From Apteryx mantelli (lineage: Eukaryota; Chordata; Aves; Apterygiformes; Apterygidae), in the NCBI RefSeq assembly GCF_036417845.1, contig NC_089981.1, positions 64,259,268-64,323,267 on the forward strand: a stretch of DNA of 64,000 nt, in the 5' to 3' direction. Every line of letters starts with the position of its first letter. The stretch's first letter is position 1. Under the pieces are notes generated by a model, which did no database searches, was not told the origin of the DNA, and was given only the letters and a program-made list of their open reading frames with translations. Shown piece by piece: positions 24,150 to 36,411 of the stretch. The position numbers were made by a program, and so were the translations under genes.

Positions 24150-24290
24150 TTCTTGTTTCTCAATTGTTAAATGGAGATAACCCCCACACACACCTGAAAA
24201 GGTGACTGGGAAAATAAGTTAATTAATAATACTGAAGCACTTACTCAGATACTGGGCACTAGAAAAGAGTCCATGAGGAAATGGATAATC
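24150..24290 (+). mobile_element. Possible ancient CORE-SINE/MIR-like fragment
   Basis: The segment with TTTCTCAATTGTTAAATGGAG, an AATAAGTTAATTAAT block and ACTCAGATACTGGGCACTAG resembles the 3' half of old amniote tRNA-derived SINEs (a Pol III-transcribed head with a conserved core and a LINE-derived tail). It is diverged, so this rests on pattern resemblance; a repeat-library search would decide. Confidence 0.4.
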
Positions 24291-27200
24291 ATGTTGTCAA
24301 AGTGGGATCTCAGCACAGGACAGGGATAAAGGCAATGCAGCAATCCCAGGGGAGAAACCTTGGTGGATCATGCAATTACAGAACACAGCACGATGCACTG
24401 GCACAGGGGCACAAATGCAGCACGCTTACAGGAGCTAATTCTGGGATTTCCATACTGCTGAGTGCTTGACTTACAGTCCTTGTCATTTATCACAGATTCT
24501 GTGCGTAAAGTATGTGTTTCCTATACATTAGCAGGCTGTGCCCACCAAGGATTGAAAGCATTCATGTGGCAGATATTTGCTGTCTGTTAGGTGGGGTGAA
24601 TTTGGTGGGGCTCAGTCTAAGTTCTTCTGCCACAAACTCACTGCCATACTTTGTACTAACTCAGCAGAGATGATATAACATAGGCGATGGACACAAGCTG
24701 TCCTGTCACACAGGGAAGCTGCCCACATCGCAGGCAGGGCAGAGGCATGCTAACAGGACAGGATGGGGCAGAAGCTTGTCCAGTAGAGAGCACAGGCTTC
24801 ATTCATGCCACCATTCACTTAACAACTCTTACCAGCACCCAGTCCCACACAAGAGTCTTCACAACTAATGTGGGGAATGATATGCAAATTGCTGCAATTA
24901 TCCAAATATCATAAGAAATTATTTGCATAAAATGTTACATGCGAAGCAGAAACAACCCCAGTGGTTTACAGGAGGTTGAAGTTGGTAACTTCTTTAGGTG
25001 GATTTTTAAATAGCACTACTCACTAAATGTTCATGCAAAAAAAGAACCTCTGGATGGAGTGAGATGCAGAGGTTTGTACACTGCTGCTTTGTGTCTGCAG
25101 TGGGGGAGACAGCTGGGGCAATAGGTTTATGCAGGAGCTGTTGCCATCTCCTGTCCTGAGAAAGCTGTTTGTATGGGTGGGAGGCAGAGACCTTTCTGGG
25201 CTTCTGAGGCAAAGGGACTGGCTGCAGTTAAGGCCCATGAACTGCCCCTTGTGCTCTCTGGCCTCTGAGGAGTCTTTCTTTTTTTTAGCTTCCTTCTTTA
25301 AACCCTGGAAACATAGCTTTAACCTATCCTACTAAGGCAGGCTTAAACCCGGACCACTTCTAACAGAAGTTTGTTCCCAGCCACTTGATTGAAGGGTATT
25401 GAATAACTTTGCTGAACAGCCTGTGCCAAAGCCTCACTAACTTTAACTTGTTTTGAACCTCTGACCTGGATCTTCCTTGCAGCAGTTTAGGGTCAGCACC
25501 TTTTATCCTGCATGGGGCACGCAGAGAACAGCTGACCACTCTTTCCATTACAGCATATCAAAGACTGCTCCTTCCTCCCCCACCCCCTTCCTGCCCCCAA
25601 GACTTCTCTTTTGTAGGCTAAACATACCCAGTTTCTTCACTCTTTCCTCCTAGCACAAAATTTTTGCAGATTTATTCTCTGTGCTGTTTTCCTCTGGACT
25701 TTTTCACTTCTGGGCCCAGGACCCAGCACAGGCAGCGCAGGGCAGTTGTCCTCTTGCCCTTGCCTCCAGCTTGCCCAGGATGATGCCTGGCCCCATCACA
25801 ACAGCTCCGCGTTTGGTGACACTTCAGTTTAATGATGCCCTGCAACCCCAGAACTTCCCTGCCCTTCTGCTGCCTAGCCAGTTATTCCCCACTTCTTGCA
25901 TGTACATCTCACTTTATTCTCCATTTGCATTTGTTCTTGCAGGACTCTGTCTTGCTGCTTTCAGACCATGTCTCTGGCAGCTGTGATCACTCTAAGAGCG
26001 GCCTCCCAAGGTCTTGCAGCCACCCTGGCTGAGTGTCAGCTGGAAACACTAAGATAACAGGGCTCCCTCCTGAAGTGTCCGTGTTGTTCAGGAAGAACCA
26101 ACACAGAACTGCTGAACCTCATCCTTCCCCTGAAGACCTCTGAGAAATATCCCAGCTCTGTAAACCTGTGGGTATGGCAGTAACCTCACACTTGTTCTGA
26201 GTTCACCAGTGTCCCTGCTAATGACTTCACAGCTGCTGTCATTAAGATCAAGAAATCTAAGTGATCCCAGACAGAAAGTCAAGGGATGTTATTCACAGTC
26301 GGTGTAAATTTAGTCACCTAAATTAAGCACAGAGATTAGGAGACTGGCTCCTGAGGTTCCCCACTTTGTCAGGGGAGTGGGAGAGAGTCTGGCTGGTGCT
26401 GAGTTTCAGAGCTGGGCTGGACAGCTCTTCTGGGTCACCCTGCGGCATGGTTTCTCCTCCACAGAGCAGGATAGAAAGCCAGAGGGACAGCATGCAGCAG
26501 GACATCTTGCCCCATTTGGTGTCCCCAGCACTTGGCCCCCCGCCGGCAGTCCCGAACGCAGCCACACTGGGTGTTTCTGCCTCTCTGGATGGGGCACTCA
26601 CCTGCCCTGCCCTGCCCTGCCAACAGCTCCAAAGGCTCTGCACATCTCCCACCAGCAGCCCTGATCTGCAGCACATTTATTCATGGCTTACAGCTGACAG
26701 GAGTTCATGAATGCCTCAACCTGCCGGAGAGCGAGGCGTGTATTTAGGCGGGGAGGGAAGAGGGCAGATCTCAGTCCCGCAGCAGCCGTGCGTGTGGGGC
26801 CAAGCTGGCTGGCTGGCTGGGGGTTTTACCCCCTCATTCACAGCCCATGCCATCGCAGGCACCCTCTGTGGTATGATTTAACCTTTCCCGGGGTGGTGAT
26901 GCCTGGATCTCCGCAAAGTGGGGGCTGCCAGTAGCATGGGCAAGTGTCTGAACCCTCTCCTGCACTCTTGCTCTTTCCTGAGATTTTTCAGTCTGCCCCA
27001 AGCTGTTAGTAAAAGCCCAGGAAAGGGCAGGCTGGGGGTGGCTCAAGACTTTTCTCTTGTGAATCAGTGAATAAGTTTTGCCCATAGCAAGATGCTGGTC
27101 AGGTTCATATGGACTGGTCCAGCTCATGCCTCAACATCAAGCTTCCCCGTGTCCTGCAGAAGCACTCCATGCCTCCCTTCAGCTGCTGGGCTTCTTTGAT

Positions 27201-27509
27201 ATGCAAGGCAGAAATTCAGCTTATTTGCCCTATAATGGAGCATGGATATTTCTCCCTGAGAAAGGAGCTCTCTCAGTCCCACCCTGAGCAACAACAACTT
27301 GCAGTGCTCTTGATAAGGGCTTGAAGGGGCTGCTTGTGCCCATGCTGGCGCTGGACGACCGCCCTGTGGCCCAGGCATCCCCAAGCTCTGCTTGCAGTGC
27401 GAGAGCGTGGGCTTCTCTGGGACAGCAGGAATCCAACCGTCTGCTTCCTGGAAAGGAAGCGCTGTGTGGGGTTGAAGAGTTCAGAGGAAGTGTAGCGATG
27501 CAGTGAATG

Positions 27510-27875
27510 AATGGATGGTTCGGTGGTTCAGCCGCTAGCCTGTGACTTGGGAGGCCCAACTTCAACACTCTGCCCTGACGTGGGCTTCCTACAGTGCCTT
27601 GGGCAAGTTTTCCAGGCTCTGTTCGCACTTGTGACTTTGGTTGCTCTGTTCATGGAGCCAGATGCGTTTTGAAGAGCCCCAACGGCTACCAAGTGGCAGT
27701 GTTTCCAGGAAACGGGGTCCCTCAGGATGTCTCGTGCTGAGCGAGCAAACGCCAGGAGCCACATTTGAAAGTGTGGGCTGTGCTTCCTCATCTGTGGAGG
27801 CTCCTAGCATTTACCTGCAGCACACTGAAAATAAATGCATTCAAGGCTGTGAAATGCTCAGATAATAGCCAAGGG
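27510..27875 (+). mobile_element. Possible ancient tRNA-derived SINE
   Basis: Begins with a tRNA-like head (GGTTCGGTGGTTCAGCCGCT, with an A-box-like GGTGGTTCAGC), continues through CTCTGCCC and CCTTGGGCAAG, which are typical of MIR/CORE-SINE families, and ends with CTTCCTCATCTGTGGAGG and a CTCAGATAATAG tail. Spacing in the middle is irregular, suggesting internal insertion or strong divergence. Inferred from resemblance only. Confidence 0.45.
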
Positions 27876-30145
27876 TAGCCAAGGGCACTGTACCAGTGCC
27901 ACAGGACATTTCTGAAAAGGGAAATAGATGGGCATATATAAAAACCAACAGTTATGCTACTGGAACTAGGCCAGGCAATTTCCCCGAGCCGGCCAAGCCT
28001 GTAGCTACACGTGGCTCTTTCTTTTGTCCTTGTTTGTTCCTGTATTGTCCCTCTGAGTGACAAAGCTGGGAAGAAATGCCAGGAATGCCCACACAAGTCT
28101 GCACTATGCACCAAGCGTGGTCTCCTCACCTTGTATATTATTTGTACTGCAATAAGGCTGCACACCCAAAACTCCCAAAGCTTTTGCCTCAGTGACTGAC
28201 TGCGTCTCGTCCCCTTGCTGCTGGGAGTTTCTTGCCGTGCCTGGAACAGTGGAGTCTCACCAGGTCTGTGGCCAAGCATGGGAAGTGTGGGCTTGGCATA
28301 CAGCCACTAGGCTGAGCAGCAGCCTGGTTTTTAATATTCCTGTGCAGAAGGCAGGAGAAACTCAACTGAAACACCAATATGTAGGGAAAAACAGTAAAGC
28401 AGGAAGTGGGAACTGCTGTTTTCCATAGAAGTGAGTTCCTGTGGATCAGCTCCTACCAGTTTCTTTATTCACTTTTCATGGCACATACAGGAACTTAGCC
28501 ACCCTGAAGATGTGCTGCTGTCTGCGGATGGAGAGCAGGTCCAAGGCACAGATGGGCTTGAGGAGGGGCTCCTCAGCCCCATGCACTGACACCTCTGGCT
28601 CCACTGACCTCCTGTCAGCTCTACCAGCCCCAGGGGTGCCGAGGGGCTGGACACTCAGCCCCGCTCCACCATTTCCCACTGGGCTGCCCCAGCCTAACCA
28701 TATCCTTCCCGGCTCGTCCGCACTGCCTGTACCATGTGCTGACAGAGATGATGAGAGCATACACAGACTGGAAACATGGAAGAGCTGGGAGCAACAACAC
28801 AGAAGAACAAAGAAAGCAATTGGGAAAAGATAGTTGAACATGGGTCATGGAAAGTAGCACATGAGAGGAGGAAGAGGCAGGATGAAGCCAGGCTACAGTG
28901 TGAGCATTGCCCTGTTGGCATGTGAGCCCGGTTCTTCCCCCAGTTCTGATGGCATGAGCAGATGAGAAGGCAAACTGCCCATGCTTTTTGGCAGCCTCTT
29001 GGCCCCTGCACAGTCACCTCCAGACCCTCTAGTGTGGGGTCCCGGAGGGCACTCCTGGAGCACTGCTGTCCCAGGGGCTGCTTTCAGGTCCTCAGACTAC
29101 CGAGGCCCATACTGGGGATGGAAATAGTCCCAGTAGGCATAGACTGGGGGAGAAACAAGGGACGCAAAACAGCTCCTCTTCACTGCTGTCCAGGGGCCAT
29201 TCCCCAAGATGAGCACTGGCAAAGGGAGAACAGCAAGGACCCCCCCCAGCATGCCACAATATTCCTGTCCCCCGTGGTGCTCTCCTGTGTCCCCTAGTAC
29301 CAGCTGTGCTGAGAAGGGGCTGGAGAAAGCAGACAGGGAGCCTGGACCCATGTGTGACAGCCTCAGTTCCCCGGGGGTAAAGCTGAGCTCTTACTGTGGT
29401 GTGGAGGGACAATTAGGTCTCAGGGTTTCCTTCTGGGTCTGTAGCACCATTATCATTTTACAGTGTTTTCTGGGTACTAGGGATGATATTATTCCCTTAT
29501 GGACTAGTGGTGAGGTATTGATTCATGGTTCAAACAGTTAAAGAGCTTTGTCCTATAGAAAATACCACTTCCACCAAAACCAGTCCTCCCTATGATCCTG
29601 ACTGTTTCTTCTTAGGTGAGATTGGTGCTTCACAGCACATACATGAGACATTTGCACAAACAGCTTTTGTGTGGCACTGCCAAAGGTACTGGCCTTGTCC
29701 CCAGGACCCATGACAATGGTCTCAGGGGTGGTGGGATGGAGGTGGGTGGGTTGTATGGATGTGGGAGGCTGCCTGGGAATTTCCCTGGCTAGGCTCGGGT
29801 AGCAAAGGCTGCCTGGCACTGGACTGCCCTGCCTGCACATTGCTGGTGCCATGTGAGGCTCTGCTCCTCCTGCCGCTGGAATTTCTGGGGGCTCCCAGCA
29901 CCACCTCCTCTGCACTGCCCTCCTTTGAGGGTCCAAGTTTCGCAGCCAGAGCTGGGGCTTTTCTTCCTTTACATCTCTGCTGTTTGTCTCAGAGGAAACC
30001 CATCTTGCTGTTTTTCAACGCCTGAAGGTGTTTTTCGGGGGTTTTTCAGGCTATTTTGAAGCTCGTTTTTCCCAGATGTGCTTTTTTTTTTTCTCTTCTT
30101 TTTTCTTCTTCTGTAACTTTTCTTCTTCATCTTAAAGTTTCCGGC

Positions 30146-30151
30146 CACGTG
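30146..30151 (+). promoter_or_regulatory. BATF: E-box (CACGTG) in the BATF proximal promoter/5' UTR region
   Basis: Palindromic CACGTG about 280 bp before the BATF ATG, following a T-rich tract and preceding a purine-rich leader. CACGTG binds bHLH-ZIP factors such as MYC/MAX and USF. Its position fits the promoter, but the transcription start is not visible from sequence. Confidence 0.35.
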
Positions 30152-30428
30152 ACTTTCAGCTTACATCCCGTAGGTTCTGAGAAACCACAGGAGGCCGAGA
30201 CCTAAAGGGAAGGTGCAGAGGCTCGGAAAGGAGAGGCAGAAAAAGTGACAGAGAGAGAGGGAAGAAGGACAACGTGCCACAGGGAAGGACGAGAGCAGGG
30301 AGGCAAAGGACCATCTCAGGGGAGACACGGAAGGGCAAGGGAGAAAGAAAGGAAAAAAATAAAGAAACCAAGCACTCCAAGACCATAAAGGAAGCCAAAG
30401 AGGCCACAGGGAGGCAGAGACGGGAGCC

Positions 30429-30494
30429 ATGCCCCACAGCTCCGACAGCAGCGACTCCAGCAGCTTCAGCCAGTCACCCCCTCCCAGCAAGCAG
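30429..30494 (+). CDS. BATF: BATF coding exon 1
   Basis: First coding exon of BATF, a small nuclear bZIP factor that pairs with JUN proteins and works with IRF4/IRF8 at composite AP-1-IRF elements in lymphocytes and dendritic cells. It encodes 22 residues: a serine/aspartate-rich start (MPHSSDSSDSSSF) and a proline motif (SPPPSKQ), ending CAG before GTAAGG, phase 0. The ATG at 30429 is in a good context (GCCATGC). Its leader is purine-rich (GAGA/GGAAG runs, 30230-30420). The three exons together give 126 codons, one more than human BATF. The small size and absence of any transactivation domain are typical of BATF. Confidence 0.93.
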
Positions 30495-32379
30495 GTAAGG
30501 GGGATCACTCCCCAGCTCTCCCACTCCCCACTATTCTTCATGGGTGGGCAGGGGCCTGTGTAGTCAGCAGGAAGGGTAAGAGACTGGCATCTATTGCTGG
30601 CATTTTCACAGTGCGCTACGGTGGGGCTTTCTAGGAACAGGTGCAGGGGGAGAGGGATTCAGAGCCAAGCAGTGAGCCCGGGGTGGGAGCCATGGCTGCC
30701 ACACGGAAGACAGGTGGAGAAATGAAGCATGTTAGCTGGGGCCATGCCAGGGACGTCTGGGATGCTGGGACCCTGGACATGGTGGGCCATGCAATGCCCA
30801 TCCATCAGCCAGCAGGCAGGAAGCCATAATGCGAGAGCCGGTGCTTTGTGAAGAGCCTGAGCACTCATCTCCTCTCCACAGACCTGGAGGGCTCGGGGAA
30901 CCTGAGGGCTTCTTGCTGCCTCAGACATCACTCAGGAACCAGGAAAAGCCCTGCCACTTTTGGTCTGCTTTTTCTCTGTTCAGCCTCAGAAGCTTTTCAT
31001 CTCAGAGTAGTGCTGGACAGAGTTTTTTTGTTGTTGCATGGAGTACCTTAATGGTAGGTCTTTTGCTTGCAGATCCTGACACATGCCCAAGGTATTTCCA
31101 TCTCCTCTTCTGGCTAAGCTTTATTATATTTATTATTTACTCTCTGCCTAGAGCTGGAAACACAGGCAAGTGTGTGAGATTTTGCCCAGAAATCTCAGGG
31201 ACAATCAGAGCAGATGATCAGGGCTTCTGACCCAGGATGGGGAGGCATCCAGGCAGAGAAGGGGATTAAGCAGAGAAGCTGCTAAAGGATAAGGATCAGA
31301 TTTGGTGCAAGACTTGAGAGCTGCCATAGCTGCGAGGTTTGCAAGGCTCTGAAGGGAAGGATAAAACGGTTAAGCTCAAAGAAAAGAAAAGCTCTTGGGC
31401 GGGGTGGCGGGGGGAGAGGATGTGGACAGACTGATGGGCTGGGAAGATAACTTTTGTGGCTGAGTTTCATAGTCCTGTGGGGGAGCAGTGGTGTGAATGT
31501 TAGGGAGTCCACAAAAGAGACAGTGACAATGTGAAAATAGAAGATGAAAGAGTCTGAATGACAGTTTTAACTGTCAGAAGGCAGCAGAAGGACCAGATCT
31601 GAGCAGGGAACTGCTGCTGCATGAAGCTCGTGACCTGGAGCAGGGAGAAGTGTGCGCCTCTCTGCCCAAAGGCCTTGGGAGTATTGCAGTCAGCATGTTA
31701 AAGCTAGATGCTGCTACTGAGGGACTCCAGAAAAGAGCAAGCATAGAGATGAGAGAGCTAGAGCAACTGAGATGTGGGGAAAAAACAAAAGCTCTGAGTC
31801 TGTCTAGTTTAACAAAGCAATGTCTTAAGGGGGCACATTGCACTGTAATGGTCTGCAACAAGTAAAGTCTGAAGGAGAAGGGTGGCAGAGGGGATGACAC
31901 CATACCTACAGGGATGAAAGGAGGAAAAAAGGCTGAATCTCCAGAAAGATGGTTTAGCCAAGAAGCCAGAATGACTGTGGTGCCATATCTCAGCAGAGAG
32001 ATGGGGAAGGAAAAGTTTTACTGCACAAGTTATTTAAATTGTCTGTTTGGGATACAATCTTATCTTGGTCCCTCAAGCCATATCCCATGTCTGTATCTTG
32101 GTAAAGGGAGAGCTGTCTCTTTCCTGCTGTGCCAGGATGATTAGGGTATCAGATCTGCCCCTCCTGGCAACAGGGATGCTAAGAGCATCACGCCTTCCTG
32201 AGGTGGGACTTTACCCTGATGCTCAGGAGTTGTGTCCCATGTCCTGTGCTTCAAGGATGTTCCTTTGGGGTTGCTCTACTGTGTCCCCTTCCCACCTCTC
32301 CCAGTCCCTCACCCCTGCACAGCAGGTGCAAGGGGAGCGAGGGGACACCCAGTCATTTCCATGCCTTGTGTTTCTCTAG
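30495..32379 (+). other. BATF: BATF intron 1
   Basis: Intron of 1.9 kb with GTAAGG donor and TTTCTCTAG acceptor. It contains a probable old CR1 fragment (listed separately). I see no other element. Confidence 0.85.
31690..31865 (+). mobile_element. Old, diverged CR1-like LINE fragment
   Basis: The segment containing ACTCCAGAAAAGAGCAAGCA, GAGAGAGCTAGAGCAACTGA and GAGTCTGTCTAGTTTAACAAAG reads like the C-terminal ORF2/3' region of an ancient CR1/L3-type LINE (compare the [24 protein letters not shown] segment of the young CR1 at 13.5 kb). It is heavily mutated, so the call rests on local resemblance. Confidence 0.5.
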
Positions 32380-32484
32380 GACTCTTCTGATGACATGAGA
32401 AAAGTCCAGAGGCGGGAGAAGAACCGCATCGCTGCCCAGAAGAGCCGCCTGAGGCAGACCCAGAAAGCAGACACGCTGCACTTG
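32380..32484 (+). CDS. BATF: BATF coding exon 2 (basic region)
   Basis: A 105-bp phase-0 exon, residues 23-57. It opens with DSSDDM and carries the basic region QRREKNRIAAQKSR with the invariant Asn37 and Arg45, followed by the start of the zipper (Leu55). It contacts the AP-1 DNA site. The acceptor is TTTCTCTAG and the donor is TTGGTGAGC. Length, phase and break point match the JDP2 exon at 6204-6308. Confidence 0.96.
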
Positions 32485-34782
32485 GTGAGCATTCCCATCC
32501 TTTCTCCATCCTCAGTGCTGAGGGCGCACTCGGGAGAGAACGTGCTTTTACTCTGGGGACTCAGAGCAGAGGTGCTCAGTTTAGGCAGGACAGGAAAAGC
32601 AGGGACCAGGGCAGGATGTAAAAGTCAGCTCTAGCAGCAGCTAGAGCACATAGCCCAGGCAAGGACAGGGTTTGTCCATTCAGATACCCAAAGACACTTC
32701 CCCTTCAGCAGGTCCCCAGTGAAATCCTTTGCTTTAGCTGCCACACATTATAGGCTTCCTCTCTAGGCTTGATCAGGGTCACTGGTACCTGTCACCCCCA
32801 TCACCGATGGGATGTCCCTTCCTCTGGCACACACAGGCCTGCTGCCAGGATTCATACCTGGGGGGGGTCCTACTATCACCATCCATCAGAGATGACAATG
32901 GCCACTAAGACCCTTAGTTTTGCAGACAGTTTTGAATTCATAACAGGACTTTATGTCTCACTCAGACATTACTGAGTTCCTTTCATAACCTCTTCTGGTC
33001 AGCTCAGTCAGAAGCTCTTTGAAAGCACGGGCACACATGGGCTGAGTCTCCCTGCTTTTGTCCTTCATGCCATCACTCACACATCAGCGCAACAGCACAT
33101 GATGCTGCTTTTCTGAGATGGTAGCACTTTGTACTCACTGCTGTGGATGACTGTGCAATGCAGAATTGAGTGGACAATCTCCTCTGGTCTGTTCCCTGGG
33201 ACTCTACATAATATAGATAAATATTATTCATTTTCTAATATTTTAAATATCCCCACGGTAGGGCTTGTATCCCTTTCTATATCTGAACACTGTACAGTAT
33301 CTGGAGGCTTTTTCTGTTGTGTAGCATGGATTTTCCCTCTGTCGGTTTCACCCCTGCAGTCCCATCCTCCTCCTCTCCTCCACCTAGTGTGGGCAGGCTG
33401 CTGACACCCATGCGGCTCTGCCCAGCATGAAGAATTAGGTGTTTGCTTTTTGGGAGGGATGGTCACTTTTGATTGTGTGTGTTTGGGCAGCATTTTGCGG
33501 ACAGTGTCAGAACACAGGGGCTGGACTACTTTGCATCTTGCATTGTGGTAAGTGAAATCCCACGTGTATCTGGCTGCTGGTGAGCTGGAGGGAGAATGTA
33601 CAGCCTGCCGTGGGCAGAGACCTCTTTGTCCCTGTGCTAGGCTGGCAGCCCTTTGAAGAGTGGTAGTCAGGGTTGTGTTCAAGAAACTATCCTTTGACTT
33701 AGTATTCTTCATCCTCCCCCAAATCCCCACTTTTGGGAAGAATTCTTGAGAAGTTGGCTCTGAACCTTCCTTCCTACACAGTGCCCTTGCTCTTTGCTTA
33801 GAACTGTGTCTGAGACAGAGATTTTACTCTTTTATCAGTAGCTAATGATCCTTCTTGGGCTGACACGGCTCTAGGCTGATTGTGTTAGGTCTGTCAGCAG
33901 CGGTGGCTCTGGGTGACTGTGTCTGAGAGGGATGAAGTAGACACCCTTTCCTTGGGGTTGGTGCTCTCTGCAAGACAATCCTCGAGGTGGATATGAGCTC
34001 TGATCTTCCCCCAGGAAAATCCTTACTAGCTGCACACCAAGAAGAAATGGGCAGCTCTTCTTAGGGCAGACAACAAGCCACTTTGGAGGTTACTGCTGCT
34101 CAGCTGACATTGATATCACAGACACCTTGTCTGCCCAGTGTCTAACGAACACGGGACAGGAGCAGCATGGCTAAGCTCAGTCTTACAGGATGAAGAGAGG
34201 ATGCTCGCAGGTAGGGAGACAGCTAGAGAAGGGACAGAGACAAGTAGAGGATGGACGTTGAATTTTTGCTAATGTTTTTTCAATCCCTTGGTCACAGTGA
34301 CCCTCTGCTGCTCTTGGATTCGTTCCCTGACGGCTCAGGCTGGCTCAGTGCTGGGAGCCACATCTCTCTCTGATGTAGTTCTGCTCAAGGACTGGGGCTC
34401 AGCTTGGGCTACTGGTGGTGTGAAAGGACCCAGCAGCTCCATCTGCCCCAGGACTTTGTAGCTTTTGTCTTGAGTGGAATGAATCACTAGGAAGCTGGGG
34501 CTTCCCAGCCCCTTGGTGATTCCCATCAACTCCTGAGATAAATGTTGGTTATGATTTCCAAAGCATTTTGTCATGTCTGAGAGATGCTAATTTCCTTTGC
34601 AAGTTTCTCTTGTGATAGCTGCTGTAAACAGTGGGTGTGCAAGGTACCCCAGCACACAGAGAGTGGGCACGTCCAGACGTCAGTGTGATACCATGCACCA
34701 GACCGAGGGGCGAGCAGAGGGGCGACAGCTCTGCTTTGCAGCCGGGGGAGGGGGGGTGTTGAGGGGTGTAATTTGGATGGCC

Positions 34783-34805
34783 GGAGGAGGAGGAGGAGGA
34801 GGAGG
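34783..34805 (+). repeat. (GGA)n microsatellite in BATF intron 2
   Basis: About eight GGA units in a row, preceded by G-rich sequence (GGGGGAGGGGGGG near 34745). The G-rich + strand could form a quadruplex. Likely length-variable. Confidence 0.85.
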
Positions 34806-35214
34806 TTTTCAGGATCGCTGAGCACTGACTGTGTCTCGCTTTGGCCATTTTGGCTGTATTCCCACCGTCCACCTCTGAAGCCTGCCTGTTTCGTCGGGTC
34901 CTGCCCCAGGCCGCAAGCAGCGCCATGGTAGCTGGCGCCTGAGATGCTCCAGGCTGCATTTTGGTAGCAGTGGAGATAGGGAAGACTGTGATTTGCTCAG
35001 GATCTTTGAGACAAGACTAAGCATCATTATTAATCCCTTTGTTGTTGTTATTATTAATAACAGTAATAATTTTGTTCTTCTGAGGCCTCAGTTTCTCTTT
35101 TCTTCTGACTCAAGCGTCTCCCCCTCCACACTCGCACTGTTTAGCTGGTTTCCCCGGCTGCTATCAGGAAGCAGTGAGTCTTTTCTTTCCAGGGCAATGA
35201 CAGGTTTCCTGTGG

Positions 35215-35560
35215 CAGGTGGTTTTCTGGTTAAAGACGGCGGTTATTTAGCACCCCCTCCCCCCCGGCCGGCGGCCGCGGGAAGTGGCCCGGGAGGCGTG
35301 CGTGTGCGTGAGAGGGAGCTGAGAAAGCCTGGGCGGGAACCCGCTGCAGTCACTTCTCGTAAGCGGGTGCCGGGGCGAGCGCGCTGCTGGGGCCCGAGAA
35401 CCTCGCTCTTCGCCGCCGGCCCGGCCAGCTGGGGGAGGGGGGTTTGCCCAGGCACCGCTCCGCTCTGAATTTACCGGAAATATGTCATTCTGGAAACTCT
35501 GCGGGGCAGAGAGGCGCCGGCAGCGACCCCCGCCCCCGGCTCCCCGCTCACGGCCCTTCC
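35215..35560. promoter_or_regulatory. BATF: CpG-rich block inside BATF intron 2
   Basis: About 350 bp with dense CpG (for example GGCCGGCGGCCGCGGG near 35266 and GGGGCGAGCGCGCTG near 35372) in an otherwise moderate-GC intron, 0.65 kb before the last exon. It includes a donor-like TCGTAAGC at about 35357. It may be an intragenic promoter or enhancer; only the composition is directly seen. Confidence 0.45.
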
Positions 35561-36201
35561 TGCCACAGCTCCAACCTCTGTCCTGGCCTCTTGTCCTGCC
35601 CGGGGGCTGCGGGCACAGCCACGCATGCAGGGGGCAGGGGCACCCACAGTGCGAGCACTCCCTCCATGCAGCCACTGCCTCGTCTTTTCTTCAAGTGCCT
35701 CCTCAAACCCGCTGCTGCTGTCAAGCGTGCAGGAAGCAGCAGGCAAGTGGCGGGTGCGCTTGCTGGCCCTGCTCCGCTGCTGACTGAACGTGCCCTACCC
35801 CGGCCCAGCTCCGCTCTCTCCAGCCCGTGGTGTGGGCTGGCTGGCAGGGATTTCATTTCCTTCCCTGTCCAGCCCAGCACTGTTGGGACCTGACTGCCTG
35901 CAAGCACTGCAGTAATATCAATGTAAAGTCAGCACCTCCTAGGTGAAGCAGGCTGGTGTAGGGAGATCAGAAAGGGCCTGACTTGTTGCACTGCACTATG
36001 TCCTAATACAGGGAGACACACAGACTCGGCTGCTCTTATGTCTTGTGTGTAAAAATTGCAATATAGCTGGGCGCCAATCAGCACCCCGGGGCTGCCCCAC
36101 CTTCCCCCATCAGTTCTGCACAATTTTGTCCCCTGCCCACATCCCTCACTCATCCTGGTGGCTCCATGCTCAGGAAGGCCCTGCCGGTTTTGTCTCCACA
36201 G

Positions 36202-36411
36202 GAGAGTGAAGACCTGGAGAGGCAGAACGCGGCCCTACGCCGGGAGATCAAGCAGCTGACAGAGGAGATGAAGCACTTCACCTCGATGCTGAGCTCCCAC
36301 GAACCGCTCTGCTCCATCCTGACTGCGGCACCTCCGCCACCCCCAGAGGTGCTCTATGCCACACACTCCTTCCACCAGCCCCACATCAGCTCCCCGCGCT
36401 TCCAGCACTGA
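36202..36411 (+). CDS. BATF: BATF coding exon 3 (leucine zipper and C-terminus)
   Basis: Last coding exon, 69 residues plus TGA at 36409-36411. Zipper leucines fall at 62, 69 and 76 after Leu55 from exon 2; position 83 is Phe and position 90 is His, as in the family. His-Glu-Pro-Leu-Cys (90-94) is the conserved BATF segment after the zipper. The tail has a proline run (PPPPPEV) slightly longer than in mammals, explaining the extra residue, and ends HQPHISSPRFQH. It lacks the extra C-terminal domain of FOS, consistent with BATF acting through partners. Confidence 0.96.
   Translation, partial: ESEDLERQNAALRREIKQLTEEMKHFTSMLSSHEPLCSILTAAPPPPPEVLYATHSFHQPHISSPRFQH

Larger units (their letters stand above)
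22510..30100. other. Intergenic stretch upstream of BATF
   Basis: No supported gene in about 7.5 kb. It holds two probable relics of old tRNA-derived SINEs (listed separately), a GGCT microsatellite near 26806-26820, and a T-rich tract just upstream of BATF (30080-30130). Regulatory elements for BATF may lie here, but none can be identified from sequence alone. Confidence 0.5.
32485..36201 (+). other. BATF: BATF intron 2
   Basis: Intron of 3.7 kb with GTGAGC donor and TCTCCACAG acceptor. It contains a GGA microsatellite (34783-34805) and a CpG-rich block (35215-35560). No coding sequence is supported; long frames inside arise from the GC-rich block. Confidence 0.85.
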
